From Clostridia bacterium (GTDB taxonomy: Bacteria > Bacillota > Clostridia > Oscillospirales > Acutalibacteraceae), in the NCBI GenBank assembly GCA_017416765.1, contig JAFQBE010000024.1, forward strand, positions 96,208 to 160,207: a stretch of DNA of 64,000 bases. Reading direction: 5' to 3'. The notes below the pieces were generated by a model. That model searched no databases, had not been told where the DNA came from, and saw only the letters and a program-made list of their open reading frames with translations. Positions 42,332 through 51,495 of this stretch are shown in pieces. Within the stretch, counting starts at the first letter, position 1. Every line of letters starts with the position of its first letter. Made by a program: the position numbers and the translations under genes.

Positions 42332-43195
42332 ATGTACATCATCAGAAAAATATGGTCGATAATTACTCTTCCCCTTTTGCTTTTAACAATTCTTACAACC
42401 CCGGCTGCATCAAGTACGGACACGGCAGAGCTTGTTTCAACAAATACCTTTGTTTTTGAAAAGGCACTGCTCATGGGTCAGGGAATAACAACAGATGGCG
42501 AATACTATTACACAAGCGGTGCTATAGCTGCGCTTGACCTTACTGCACTTGCAAAATTCACCTTTGATGATATGGAGCTTGTAGACAGTCATATCAATCC
42601 CCTGCCAAAAGAATGCACCGATAATAAAGATGACCATATAGGCGGCATCAGTTACTATAACGGCAAAATTTACGCTTCGGTTGAAGACAGCGACGATTAT
42701 TTATATCCCTGCATTGTTGTATTTGACTGTGAAACCCTTGAAGCTACAGGCGAAGTATATCCCCTGCCTGCAGATATTTTTGATGACGGTGTACCGTGGT
42801 GCGCTGTTGACCCGGCTACAGGCTACCTTTACGCCTCAAAATGGAGCAATGCAACAAGCGTTTATGTATACAATACCGCTGATAACATGAGCTTTGTAAA
42901 AGAAATAAAGCTCACAGGTCTCGGCGTAATCGACCGCATACAGGGTGGCGAATTCTATAACGGAAAGCTTTACCTTTCCAACGATTGCCATGATAACGGC
43001 AACAATAAAAATATTCTTTGCCTCGACATTCAGACGGGTGAAGTTACGCTTGCCGCAATTCGCGATGTCGGCGGAGAAAATATAGAAGCAGAAGGAATTA
43101 CTTTTTGTGAATCAGAAGACGGTAGCGCTATGCATGTACTCGACTACAACAAAATAATAGGCATATTTGTTCATCACTACAAGGTAGATTTTTAA
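42332..43195 (+). CDS. Secreted beta-propeller-like protein
   Basis: A 287-residue exported protein (signal peptide ending near TPAASS, residue about 29) after a strong AAGGAG site. Repeated strand pairs of the form GGISYYNGKIYASVED, GYLYASKWSNATSVYVYN and GGEFYNGKLYLSND suggest a six- or seven-bladed propeller of the SMP-30/YncE kind. No catalytic set is evident, so it may be a binding protein or lactonase-like. It is the first of three coupled genes with a PQ-loop protein and an SGNH-like hydrolase. Confidence 0.65.
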   Translation: MYIIRKIWSIITLPLLLLTILTTPAASSTDTAELVSTNTFVFEKALLMGQGITTDGEYYYTSGAIAALDLTALAKFTFDDMELVDSHINPLPKECTDNKDDHIGGISYYNGKIYASVEDSDDYLYPCIVVFDCETLEATGEVYPLPADIFDDGVPWCAVDPATGYLYASKWSNATSVYVYNTADNMSFVKEIKLTGLGVIDRIQGGEFYNGKLYLSNDCHDNGNNKNILCLDIQTGEVTLAAIRDVGGENIEAEGITFCESEDGSAMHVLDYNKIIGIFVHHYKVDF

Positions 43196-43207
43196 AGGTG
43201 AAAGCTG

Positions 43208-43504
43208 ATGGCTGAAATACTTGAAGTAATAATGATTATATGCTTTGGTGCATCATGGCCTTTTAATGTAATAAAATCATACAAAGCACGCACCGCAAAA
43301 GGCAAAAGCCCCGTATTTCTCTGCCTTATAATTTTAGGCTACATAGCGGGTATTGCGGCAAAATTCATGAATGAGGCTTTCATGGCTTCAAAATCGGAAA
43401 AATGGTATGTACTGTTTTTCTATTTTCTGAATCTTATTATGGTAAGCGCTGACCTTGTGCTGTATTTAAGAAACAGAAGGCTTGATAAAAGGAGCGGCAT
43501 ATGA
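43208..43504 (+). CDS. PQ-loop/SemiSWEET-like membrane protein
   Basis: A 98-residue protein with three helices. FGASWPFNVIKSYKARTAKGKSPVFLCLIILGYIAGI carries the PQ-loop-type turn (WPFN in place of PQ) with the basic loop TAKGKS, as in bacterial SemiSWEET sugar channels that work as dimers. AAAGGTG lies upstream. Its end overlaps the next start by ATGA. Transport of a small sugar is likely but unproved. Confidence 0.75.
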   Translation: MAEILEVIMIICFGASWPFNVIKSYKARTAKGKSPVFLCLIILGYIAGIAAKFMNEAFMASKSEKWYVLFFYFLNLIMVSADLVLYLRNRRLDKRSGI

Positions 43505-44226
43505 AGGTTTTATCAATAGGCAACAGCTTTTCAACCGATGCGCACAAGTTCCTACATACCCTTGCAGCACTCAATGGTGAAGATATTTATACAGCCAACC
43601 TTTTTATCGGAGGCTGCAGCCTTGAAACACACTTTACAAATGTGCTTGAAGACAATGCGTATTATGACTATGAAATAAACGGCAGCGAAGCACAGGAAAA
43701 AATCAGTATAGCCGATGCGCTCGAACGAAACAAATGGGATATTGTAACCATACAGCAGGCAAGTCCATACAGCGGAATGTATGAAACCTATCAGCCGTAT
43801 CTGAATAACCTTGCTGAACTTGTTAAAAGTAAACTGCCCGAAGTGAAGATGTATTTTCATCAGACCTGGGCTTATGAAGCCGATTCCCCTCACCCCGGTT
43901 TTGCAAACTACAGTAACAGCCAACAAAAAATGTATGACTGTATTGTTTATGCTTCACAACAGGCTTGCAAAGCAATTGATGCAAAGCTTATTCCCACAGG
44001 TACGGTAATACAAACGGTACGCAATGATATCAAAGAATTTGATTATGAAAACGGCGGTACTTCTCTATGCCGTGACGGCTTTCATTTATCAAACGATTAC
44101 GGCAGATATACAGCAGCGGCAACATGGCTTAAAAGCCTGACAGGTAAAAATATAATTTCTGACACTTTTAACAACTTAAACCCCAATCTCATCAAAGCAA
44201 TAAACGATATTGTAAACTCACTATAA
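43501..44226 (+). CDS. DUF4886 SGNH-like hydrolase
   Basis: A 241-residue protein. It opens with VLSIGNSFSTDAHKFLHTL, the Gly-Asn-Ser block of SGNH esterases, and continues with FIGGCSLETHF, WDIVTIQQASPYSG and the late DGFHLSNDYGRYTAA that supplies the Asp/His pair. The set fits DUF4886, whose members lie in polysaccharide-use loci and may remove acyl groups from sugars. It has no signal peptide. It is translationally coupled to the PQ-loop gene. Confidence 0.85.
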   Translation: MKVLSIGNSFSTDAHKFLHTLAALNGEDIYTANLFIGGCSLETHFTNVLEDNAYYDYEINGSEAQEKISIADALERNKWDIVTIQQASPYSGMYETYQPYLNNLAELVKSKLPEVKMYFHQTWAYEADSPHPGFANYSNSQQKMYDCIVYASQQACKAIDAKLIPTGTVIQTVRNDIKEFDYENGGTSLCRDGFHLSNDYGRYTAAATWLKSLTGKNIISDTFNNLNPNLIKAINDIVNSL

Positions 44227-44237
44227 TATGCTTTTTT

Positions 44238-44274
44238 AAAGCTCAATGAATCTATAATTGTTCATTGGGCTTTT
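44238..44274 (+). terminator. Terminator of the SGNH operon
   Basis: AAAGCTCAATGAA (44238-44250) pairs with TTCATTGGGCTTT (44262-44274), one G-U pair, then TATTATG. Confidence 0.8.
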
Positions 44275-44322
44275 ATTATGTTGTTATAGAAAAATTAAGC
44301 TTACATTATACACAAAAATGTA

Positions 44323-44380
44323 TTTACATTTAAATAAATAAATGATAATATTAAATAAAATATGGGATAATCATTATCCC
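44323..44380 (+). promoter_or_regulatory. Promoter and 17-base palindrome of the ceramidase-like/GH38 operon
   Basis: TTTACA (44323-44328), 17-base spacer ending TGA, TAATAT (44346-44351). The perfect palindrome GGGATAAT-C-ATTATCCC (44364-44380) follows at about +6 to +22, a usual place for a repressor operator, and 21 bases before the start codon. Confidence 0.65.
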
Positions 44381-44401
44381 TCAAGAAAAGAAGGTTAAAA
44401 C

Positions 44402-46249
44402 ATGAAAAAAACATTCAAGGTTATTATCGCTCTGGTTTTATGCTGCTGCATAATCATGCCTACAGCTGCCTTTGCGCAGGAAGATGAAACAACATACTCT
44501 TCCGTTGAAGAATATGTTGCTCAAGCGCAGACCGACGAAGGGACTGACAGCTCATTGAAAACTAAAATTGTACTTGCTAAATTTCTTAACAAGCTGAGCA
44601 ATTTTGTAATCAACGGCATACTCGGCACAGCACTTAACCTTATTATCCCCGATTCCGCCGCAGTTGCAGATTTTGAAGATTTCGATTTGAACAAATATGA
44701 AAACTTCTATGCGGGTATGGACAAATTTATTGATGAACCTCAGGGAGAAAAAGTATGGAGCCTCGGTTACGGCAAGGCTTCAGTTCTTCCTGCTGATTTC
44801 GGCAGTAAGAAATACGCAAAGGGTGCCTATATTCCCTACATCTTCGGCAACAGCATGTACACCGACGAAGACGGTCAGGAAGAAGACCTTATGGTAAGAG
44901 CTGTTGTTATGAATGACGGGTCAGGCAGAGGTAATGTTGTATTTATTGCTCTTGATGCTATGGGCTTTGCAAATGCAGACGTAAGAAAAATCCGTGAAGG
45001 ACTCAAAGACATTGCAAAGCAGTACAACATTGTAAGCATTAATGTTTCCTGCACACATATTCACACAGGTATTGACTCACAGGGTGTATGGACTGACCCC
45101 ATCGGTTGTATCATCAACAACATCATCAGCCCGAATGTAAGATACGGCGTTGAACGCTCATTTATCAACTCAGTAGTAAACGGTTCAAAGAAGGCTGTTG
45201 AAGATGCACTTGCAGACATGACTACAGGCGAACTTTACTACTCAAAGATTAATGTAAATGACTATGTGTGGGACAGAACAGCTCCCATTGCATATGACCC
45301 CTTCCTTTACAAGCTTGAATTCCAGCCCTCCAACCCCAACACAGCCCCCACTATTATTGCTACATATGGCTGCCATCCCGAATCAGCAAGCTATGACTGG
45401 GCAAGTGCAGACCCTGAAAAATCAGTTTCTTTTGACAAGAAATTCTCACCCGACTTTATCTGGCATGCAGAAAAGGTTATCAATTCCGCAGGCTACAACT
45501 TCATTTTCCTTCAGGGTAATGTTTCAACAGTTACTTCTTCAAGAGGTCTGACCGGCGACGGCGTTGACGAATTCCCCGGCAACGCACACTACACAGCAGT
45601 ACGCTACGGCTATGAAATCGGCTACATTCTTCTCGGCATGAACATGAATGAAGAAGAAAGAATTGCACTCAACGAAGCTACCGGTGACAGACTCGGTGTT
45701 GCTGAATACAGCGGCAAAGAAGAATATCCCCGCTATACCGTATGGTATGAAGGTCTTGAAACAGTTGAAGCTCAGGAAGTAAAGCCTGTTCTCAATATCA
45801 AACTCAAGCAGTTTACAGTCAGAATTGACAACAACATCATTGCTCTTCTTGGTAAAACATCTGTTGCGGACAATTTTGTTCTTAAAGATAATTGGGGCCG
45901 ATATTACACAGTTTCCGAGGTTGGTTACCTTGAATTCGGCGACAATATGAAGGTTTACATGAGCCCCGGCGAAACATTCGGCGAGTTGTTCCTTGGCGGC
46001 AGCGGTGCTGAAGGCTTTGAACTCGAACCCATCAGAGAATACACAGGCGAAGATATCATTGTTATGGACCTTATGAATGATGCCGCAGGCTATGTTGCAA
46101 ATCCGGCTAATTATGTACTTGCAGGTCTTCAGTACAATGAAAATTCCGGCGAATTTGACAGCGATACCTGGTGCCTTATCTCCTACGGCAAAGGTGCCGC
46201 CCCGACATTCATCGGCAATTTCTATGATATTTACGACAGCGTAAGATAA
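44402..46249 (+). CDS. Secreted neutral/alkaline ceramidase-like hydrolase, paralogue 1
   Basis: A 615-residue exported protein (signal peptide to about residue 25, PTAAFA). After a helical N-terminus comes the ceramidase-like fold: VWSLGYGKASVLP, VVFIALDAMGFANADVRKIRE, the zinc motif SCTHIHTGID (H219, H221), YGCHPES with a further His, and LQGNVSTVTSS, where S375 sits at the place of the nucleophile of the GDVSPN box. The family cleaves the amide of ceramide, but this member departs from the GDVSP consensus, so another amide or ester may be cut. It heads the operon with GH38 and the second paralogue (33-base gap). Confidence 0.78.
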   Translation: MKKTFKVIIALVLCCCIIMPTAAFAQEDETTYSSVEEYVAQAQTDEGTDSSLKTKIVLAKFLNKLSNFVINGILGTALNLIIPDSAAVADFEDFDLNKYENFYAGMDKFIDEPQGEKVWSLGYGKASVLPADFGSKKYAKGAYIPYIFGNSMYTDEDGQEEDLMVRAVVMNDGSGRGNVVFIALDAMGFANADVRKIREGLKDIAKQYNIVSINVSCTHIHTGIDSQGVWTDPIGCIINNIISPNVRYGVERSFINSVVNGSKKAVEDALADMTTGELYYSKINVNDYVWDRTAPIAYDPFLYKLEFQPSNPNTAPTIIATYGCHPESASYDWASADPEKSVSFDKKFSPDFIWHAEKVINSAGYNFIFLQGNVSTVTSSRGLTGDGVDEFPGNAHYTAVRYGYEIGYILLGMNMNEEERIALNEATGDRLGVAEYSGKEEYPRYTVWYEGLETVEAQEVKPVLNIKLKQFTVRIDNNIIALLGKTSVADNFVLKDNWGRYYTVSEVGYLEFGDNMKVYMSPGETFGELFLGGSGAEGFELEPIREYTGEDIIVMDLMNDAAGYVANPANYVLAGLQYNENSGEFDSDTWCLISYGKGAAPTFIGNFYDIYDSVR

Positions 46250-46282
46250 AATGAAAAAATAATATTGCGGAGAGTCTGCTTT

Positions 46283-49200
46283 ATGGGCAAGAATAAATCA
46301 AAGGTTTATACCGTAGCAACAGCACACCTTGATACATCATGGTTATGGACCCTTGAAGAAACCATAACCAACTATATTCCCGATACAATTAAAAGTAATT
46401 TTAAATTACTTGAAGCATATCCGGAATATAAATTTAATTTTGAGGGCAGCTACAGATACGAACTGATAAAGGAATATTTCCCGAAGGATTATGAGAAAAT
46501 CACCGAATTTGCAAAAAGCGGAAGATGGCATCCTTGCGGCTCATGCTATGAAAACGGCGATGTAAATATTCCCTCGCCCGAAGCACTCACACGCAATATA
46601 CTCTACGGAAACGGATTCTTTCAAAAAGAATTCGGTGTGAAATCAAATGATATTTTCCTGCCCGATTGTTTCGGCTTTGGCAGAGCATTACCTACGGTTG
46701 CAGCCCACTCAGGGCTTACCGGTTTTTCAACCGGTAAGCTTTTCTGGGGCTGTGCCGTTGATGTGCCTTTCGATATCGGATATTGGACAGGACCCGACGG
46801 CAAAGGCATAGGTGCAGCACTTATGCCTTTTTCCTATACCACCGCCTTCGGTGATATAAAAAAAGCAAAAAGAATAAACGAAAAGCTTGAAAAAATTAAA
46901 ACCAACGGTTTACCCGCCTTAACCTTTGCCTACCACGGAATCGGTGACAGAGGCGGCGCACCGCATAAAGCATCGGTCAAGAATGTTGTAAAGGCACAGC
47001 GCAACAACACTTGTTCCGATACGGAAGTTTATTCCGCAACAACCAAAGAATTTTTTGATAAACTCGACAGCTTACCTGAATCAGAAAAAAGCAAGCTTCC
47101 GGTATATGACGGAGAATTTCTGCTTACGGCACACGGTGCAGGCAGCTACACATCAAGGACAGTAACAAAGCGTTGGAACAGACGCTGTGAACTGCTTGCA
47201 GATGCTGCAGAAAGATTTTCAAGTGCGGCATTTATATATGGACTGGGTCAATACCCGCAATACGGTATTGATACTGCGTGGAAAAAGGTACTTGCCCACC
47301 ATTTTCACGACGACATTACAGGTACATCATTTGAAGAATGCTATAAGCGCAATCACAACGATTATGTGCAGGCAATGAACACTTTTTCGGGCGAATATAC
47401 TGCCGCCTGCAAAGCACTTTCAAATAAGCTTGACACATCATTTGCAAAGGGAACGCCCATAGTTGTTTCAAACCCTGTGCAGACTGTATCTTCAAGAAAA
47501 GAAGCAGTAAAGGTTACCCTGAAAAGCAGTTCGCAACACTTTTCGGTTTACGATAAGAACGGTATGGAGTTACCGTCGCAGACAAAAGCTTTGCCTGACG
47601 GCAATAAAGAAATAACCTTTGTTGCCGATGTACCCTCCTGCGGTCTTGCCGTATACGATATGCAGGAAAACAAAGAAGAATGCACGCTCACAACAGAGCT
47701 TAAAGCAGATAAACAATATATTGAAAATAAATATTTAAAAGTAAAGTTAGATACAAACGGCGATATATGCTCAATATTTGACAAACGGCTTGGCAGAGAG
47801 CTGTTAAGCAGCCCGATCAGGCTTGCCGTTATGAACAACACGCACAGCTTTGAATGGCCTGCCTGGGAAGTAAAATACGAAGATTTAAGCGAAAAGCCGT
47901 ATTTATACCCTGCCAAACCCCAAATAGAGATTTCAGATTGCGGTCCTGCACTCTGCGCACTTGAAATAACACGCAAAGCAGGCAAATCTACATTTAAACA
48001 AACTGTTTCGCTTGATTGCGAAAGCGAATATATAAGCATTTATAACGAAACTGACTGGCGTGAAGAAGCTTCCCTGCTCAAAGCAGAATTTAACCTTGCC
48101 GCCCAAAATGAAAAAGCAAACTATGATATAGGCATAGGTTATACCGAACGCGGCAACAACACAAAAAAGCTGTATGAAGTACCTGCACAGAAATGGGCGG
48201 ATATAACAGATAAAAACGAAACTTTCGGTGTAAGTATATTCAGCGATTCAAGAGCGGGCTGGGATAAGCCGGATAATTCAACGCTTCGCCTGACGGTTGT
48301 TCACACGCCACTGACAGGCTACCGTTGGGAATGCTCACAGCATGTTATGGATATGGGAATCAACCGCTATTCATTTGCCGTTATGGGTCACAGCGGCACA
48401 CCCGGAAGCATTACTGCATATGCAGATACCTTCTGCCAGCCTATGCACACCTTTATTACAGATATACATAGCGGTGAGCTTGGTAATGAAATCAGCTTTG
48501 CTAAGCTGAATAACGACAATGTCAGAATTACCGCAATAAAGAAAGCGCAGGAATCAGACAGAATTATCCTTCGCGTTGCAGAATGTTCGGGCAACAATCA
48601 AAATGAAGTTGAAGCTGAATTTTCAAAGCCGATACTTGAAGCGTATGAAATAAGCGGCGATGAAACTGAAATTGCACCGCTTGATGTTACACACGGAAAA
48701 TTATGCTTTGATATCACGCACAACTCAATAAAAAGCTTTGCACTTGTTTTTGCAGAAGAAGAAAAGCCTGACATCGGCGACAAACTTGAGCTTGATTTTA
48801 ACGCAATGGGTATTACAAACGACAGCGAATACAGCTTATCCACACTCCACGGCGGAATATCAATCCCCCGTGAAATAACACCGGATACGCTGATTTATAA
48901 AGGCGTTGAATATTCTTTTTCAAAGCAAAAACTCAACTGCCTCGCATGTAACGGCAGTAAAATTGATATCGGCAAAGGCTATTCTGAATTGCATTTGCTT
49001 ATAGCCTCACTCGATAAAGATAAAAAGACCGAATTTAAATGTAACGGTAAAGCTGTTCAGGTAACTGTACCCGACTGCTTTGAAGAACTCGGACACTGGG
49101 ACCTGATGCGTGAAAAGCAGACGGGCTACATAAAGCCTATTCCGCAGGCACTTACGCTTACCCACACTCACACAAAAAGCGGCAATACGGCAGCAAAGCA

Positions 49201-49579
49201 GTTTTATATATTCCATGCCGAAATACCGCTTGACGGTGCAGATTCCGTTGAACTGCCAAACGACAATAGCCTTGTAATCTTTGCCGCAACGGCTACAAAG
49301 AAATCCGGTATATTTATCAAGGGCGATGAACATTTTGATACACTTGAAAAGCGTAAATTCGACTATGAATTTTCCGATTCAGCCGTAAAGCGCATGAATC
49401 CGAACAAACTTGAACGCATACTTGATAAATTCTTCAACCGTGACTTTTCAATAAAAATTAAAATTGACGGATTCTACAACAAATTTTCTTTAGGTGAGCT
49501 TTATTATATAGTTCGTAAGTTCAGCGAAAGCCTCACCTACAAAAAGCAAGTACAAAAGCTGACCGACAGCCGAAAATAA
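46283..49579 (+). CDS. GH38 alpha-mannosidase
   Basis: A 1098-residue cytoplasmic enzyme with start at 46283 after GCGGAGAG. The catalytic N-terminal domain has the zinc motif AHLDTSWLWTLEE (His and Asp), the nucleophile/metal Asp D128 in FLPDCFGFGRALP, and the later His in LAHHFHDDITGTSFEE. A three-helix bundle and long beta-sandwich domains follow; the unusual C-terminus is longer than in MngB. GH38 removes alpha-mannose with retention. It lies between two ceramidase-like genes (gaps of 33 and 22 bases) and upstream of a sugar transporter, so it probably trims imported mannosides. Confidence 0.92.
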   Translation: MGKNKSKVYTVATAHLDTSWLWTLEETITNYIPDTIKSNFKLLEAYPEYKFNFEGSYRYELIKEYFPKDYEKITEFAKSGRWHPCGSCYENGDVNIPSPEALTRNILYGNGFFQKEFGVKSNDIFLPDCFGFGRALPTVAAHSGLTGFSTGKLFWGCAVDVPFDIGYWTGPDGKGIGAALMPFSYTTAFGDIKKAKRINEKLEKIKTNGLPALTFAYHGIGDRGGAPHKASVKNVVKAQRNNTCSDTEVYSATTKEFFDKLDSLPESEKSKLPVYDGEFLLTAHGAGSYTSRTVTKRWNRRCELLADAAERFSSAAFIYGLGQYPQYGIDTAWKKVLAHHFHDDITGTSFEECYKRNHNDYVQAMNTFSGEYTAACKALSNKLDTSFAKGTPIVVSNPVQTVSSRKEAVKVTLKSSSQHFSVYDKNGMELPSQTKALPDGNKEITFVADVPSCGLAVYDMQENKEECTLTTELKADKQYIENKYLKVKLDTNGDICSIFDKRLGRELLSSPIRLAVMNNTHSFEWPAWEVKYEDLSEKPYLYPAKPQIEISDCGPALCALEITRKAGKSTFKQTVSLDCESEYISIYNETDWREEASLLKAEFNLAAQNEKANYDIGIGYTERGNNTKKLYEVPAQKWADITDKNETFGVSIFSDSRAGWDKPDNSTLRLTVVHTPLTGYRWECSQHVMDMGINRYSFAVMGHSGTPGSITAYADTFCQPMHTFITDIHSGELGNEISFAKLNNDNVRITAIKKAQESDRIILRVAECSGNNQNEVEAEFSKPILEAYEISGDETEIAPLDVTHGKLCFDITHNSIKSFALVFAEEEKPDIGDKLELDFNAMGITNDSEYSLSTLHGGISIPREITPDTLIYKGVEYSFSKQKLNCLACNGSKIDIGKGYSELHLLIASLDKDKKTEFKCNGKAVQVTVPDCFEELGHWDLMREKQTGYIKPIPQALTLTHTHTKSGNTAAKQFYIFHAEIPLDGADSVELPNDNSLVIFAATATKKSGIFIKGDEHFDTLEKRKFDYEFSDSAVKRMNPNKLERILDKFFNRDFSIKIKIDGFYNKFSLGELYYIVRKFSESLTYKKQVQKLTDSRK

Positions 49580-49601
49580 AAACTCAAAGGAGATTAGTGC
49601 T

Positions 49602-51359
49602 ATGAAAAAACGAACACAAAAACTTATTTCACTCACCCTTGCAATAGTTTTACTGTTTACCGGTTCAACCTTTGCTAACGCGCAGGATGCACAGGCAGCA
49701 GACAACAGCGCTATGATTGCCGTTGCAGGTGCAATAAACGGTATACTGAATGCGGTTTTCAAGGGTTTCGGCTCGCTTTTTCCCAACGATTTTAAAACAG
49801 TAGACGAATACTATGCAGGCGAAAGTGAAAACTTCTATGAAGGCACGGAAACTTTCCTTGATTCCCCTGCCGAAGGTGCAAGATGGCAGCTCGGCTTCGG
49901 TAAAGCAAGTATGGTACCGGAAAACCTGAGAGACGGTTCTAAAGAATACTACACCGGTGGCTATTTCACCCAGAAAATCAACGGTGTTTACGATGACCAG
50001 GGTGCAAACGCAGTTGCAATAAGCGACAATTCAGGCAGAGGCACGGTTATCATGTGCGCTGTTGACGGTGTTGGCGTAAACAATGCTGATATACGTACAA
50101 TACGTGCTGAAGTTGAACGCAAGCTGCTCGCACAGGGTATATTCAGCGATATAGTTGCAATCAACATAAATGCAACCCACTGCCACACCGTTATTGATAC
50201 ACAGGGCTTCGGGCTTGAACTTATTCTCAAGGCTTTTCAGAACATATTCTCCGGAATTATTCCTTTTATTCCGAATACAAGAAGCATCAACCCCGAATTC
50301 TATGAACTTATGATTGACGGCACATCCGATGCAATTGTTCAGGCTTACCTCAATATGGAATTCGGCGAGCTTTACTACTACGAAACTGTAGGTATAGGCT
50401 ACAGCGAAAGAAACAATAACTACCTTGATGACGAATACGGATACCTCTACAATAAAAGATACGATAAAGAGGGCTATCAGCATGTTATCACCTGCTTCAA
50501 ATTTGTACCTGATAACGCTGAATCCGCTCCCACGGTTATTGCAAACCTCGGCGGCCATCCCACAACAATAAGCAGAGATACTAAGCTCCTTTCCGCTGAC
50601 TATCCGCACTATATGGAAACAAAAATGAATGCCGCTGGTATGAATTTTATGTTCATTCAGGGCGCACAGTCCCCCATTTCCGTAAACGCTGGTGCAGTTG
50701 AAACCAAAGAAATTCTTGACGAAGTAAATGCAGAAATAACCGCAGATCCTGTAGCACAGGATTACGCACAACCTAAAAAACTTGGTTATGAATTTGCAAG
50801 GCTTATACTTGAGGCTGAAGCAAATGCAGTTAGGGTTGAACCCGTTCTCAATGTGCAGATGAAGGAAGTAACCGTACCGCTTGAATACGGACTTATGGAG
50901 CTTGGTGCCGTATCACAGCTGCTCGGTATGACAACGGTTTACGATTCATCAACCGAAAGCGGCTATTCAATAATCAGCGAAGTTGGCTACCTTGAAATCG
51001 GTACGGATTTGGTTATGCTGACTGTTCCCGGCGAGCTTATTCCTCAGCTTGTTTACGGTCAGGTAGTTGACAAAACAGAATCCTACCTCGGCACAGACTG
51101 GGAGCTTGAATGCACAGCAGAGCTTATAGACGATGATAAAACCGTACTCGTAATGGGTCTTTGCAATGATGCAATCGGCTACATTGTTCCCGACAATGAT
51201 TTTGCTCCGTTTATTGCAGATTCACTGTGGAATTCTGACCTTGGCGAAAAGCTTTACGGCAAGCCGCAGCACCACTATGAAGAAATGCTTACCACAGGCA
51301 GTAAGGCAGGCTCAACCATTATGGGCGCAGTAAACACACTTGTTAAAGCACATAACTGA
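49602..51359 (+). CDS. Secreted neutral/alkaline ceramidase-like hydrolase, paralogue 2
   Basis: A 585-residue exported protein (signal peptide to about residue 27). It follows the same plan as the product at 44402: ARWQLGFGKASMVPENL, VIMCAVDGVGVNNADIRTIR, NATHCHTVID (H193, H195), NLGGHPTTI and IQGAQSPISV with S357 at the nucleophile place. The two diverge strongly outside these blocks, so the duplication is old or they act on different substrates. The C-terminus (about residues 400-560) is a beta-sandwich, as in ceramidases. AAGGAGAT precedes the ATG. Confidence 0.78.
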   Translation: MKKRTQKLISLTLAIVLLFTGSTFANAQDAQAADNSAMIAVAGAINGILNAVFKGFGSLFPNDFKTVDEYYAGESENFYEGTETFLDSPAEGARWQLGFGKASMVPENLRDGSKEYYTGGYFTQKINGVYDDQGANAVAISDNSGRGTVIMCAVDGVGVNNADIRTIRAEVERKLLAQGIFSDIVAININATHCHTVIDTQGFGLELILKAFQNIFSGIIPFIPNTRSINPEFYELMIDGTSDAIVQAYLNMEFGELYYYETVGIGYSERNNNYLDDEYGYLYNKRYDKEGYQHVITCFKFVPDNAESAPTVIANLGGHPTTISRDTKLLSADYPHYMETKMNAAGMNFMFIQGAQSPISVNAGAVETKEILDEVNAEITADPVAQDYAQPKKLGYEFARLILEAEANAVRVEPVLNVQMKEVTVPLEYGLMELGAVSQLLGMTTVYDSSTESGYSIISEVGYLEIGTDLVMLTVPGELIPQLVYGQVVDKTESYLGTDWELECTAELIDDDKTVLVMGLCNDAIGYIVPDNDFAPFIADSLWNSDLGEKLYGKPQHHYEEMLTTGSKAGSTIMGAVNTLVKAHN

Positions 51360-51424
51360 ATTTATTCGGCATACTTTACATAATACTTGTGTTTTTATTG
51401 TTTAACTTAACATATTGCTTTTCA

Positions 51425-51453
51425 TTGCCAAAAGTGTAATATTCTGTTACAAT
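51425..51453 (+). promoter_or_regulatory. Internal promoter before the GPH transporter gene
   Basis: TTGCCA (51425-51430), 17-base spacer ending TGT, TACAAT (51448-51453). The 136-base gap here thus starts a new transcript, with read-through possible. Confidence 0.7.
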
Positions 51454-51495
51454 TAAAGATAATATCAAATCATAATTTTTTCAGGGGTGAAAATT

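Noticed and set aside
38237-44226. Possibility that the accessory region is a prophage or transposon
   Set aside because: No integrase, transposase, capsid or replication gene and no flanking repeats were found; only codon composition differs.
50031-50771. 246-codon minus-strand frame opposite the second ceramidase-like gene
   Set aside because: Cys/Val/Ile-rich antisense frame without start signals; the plus strand has a conserved family.
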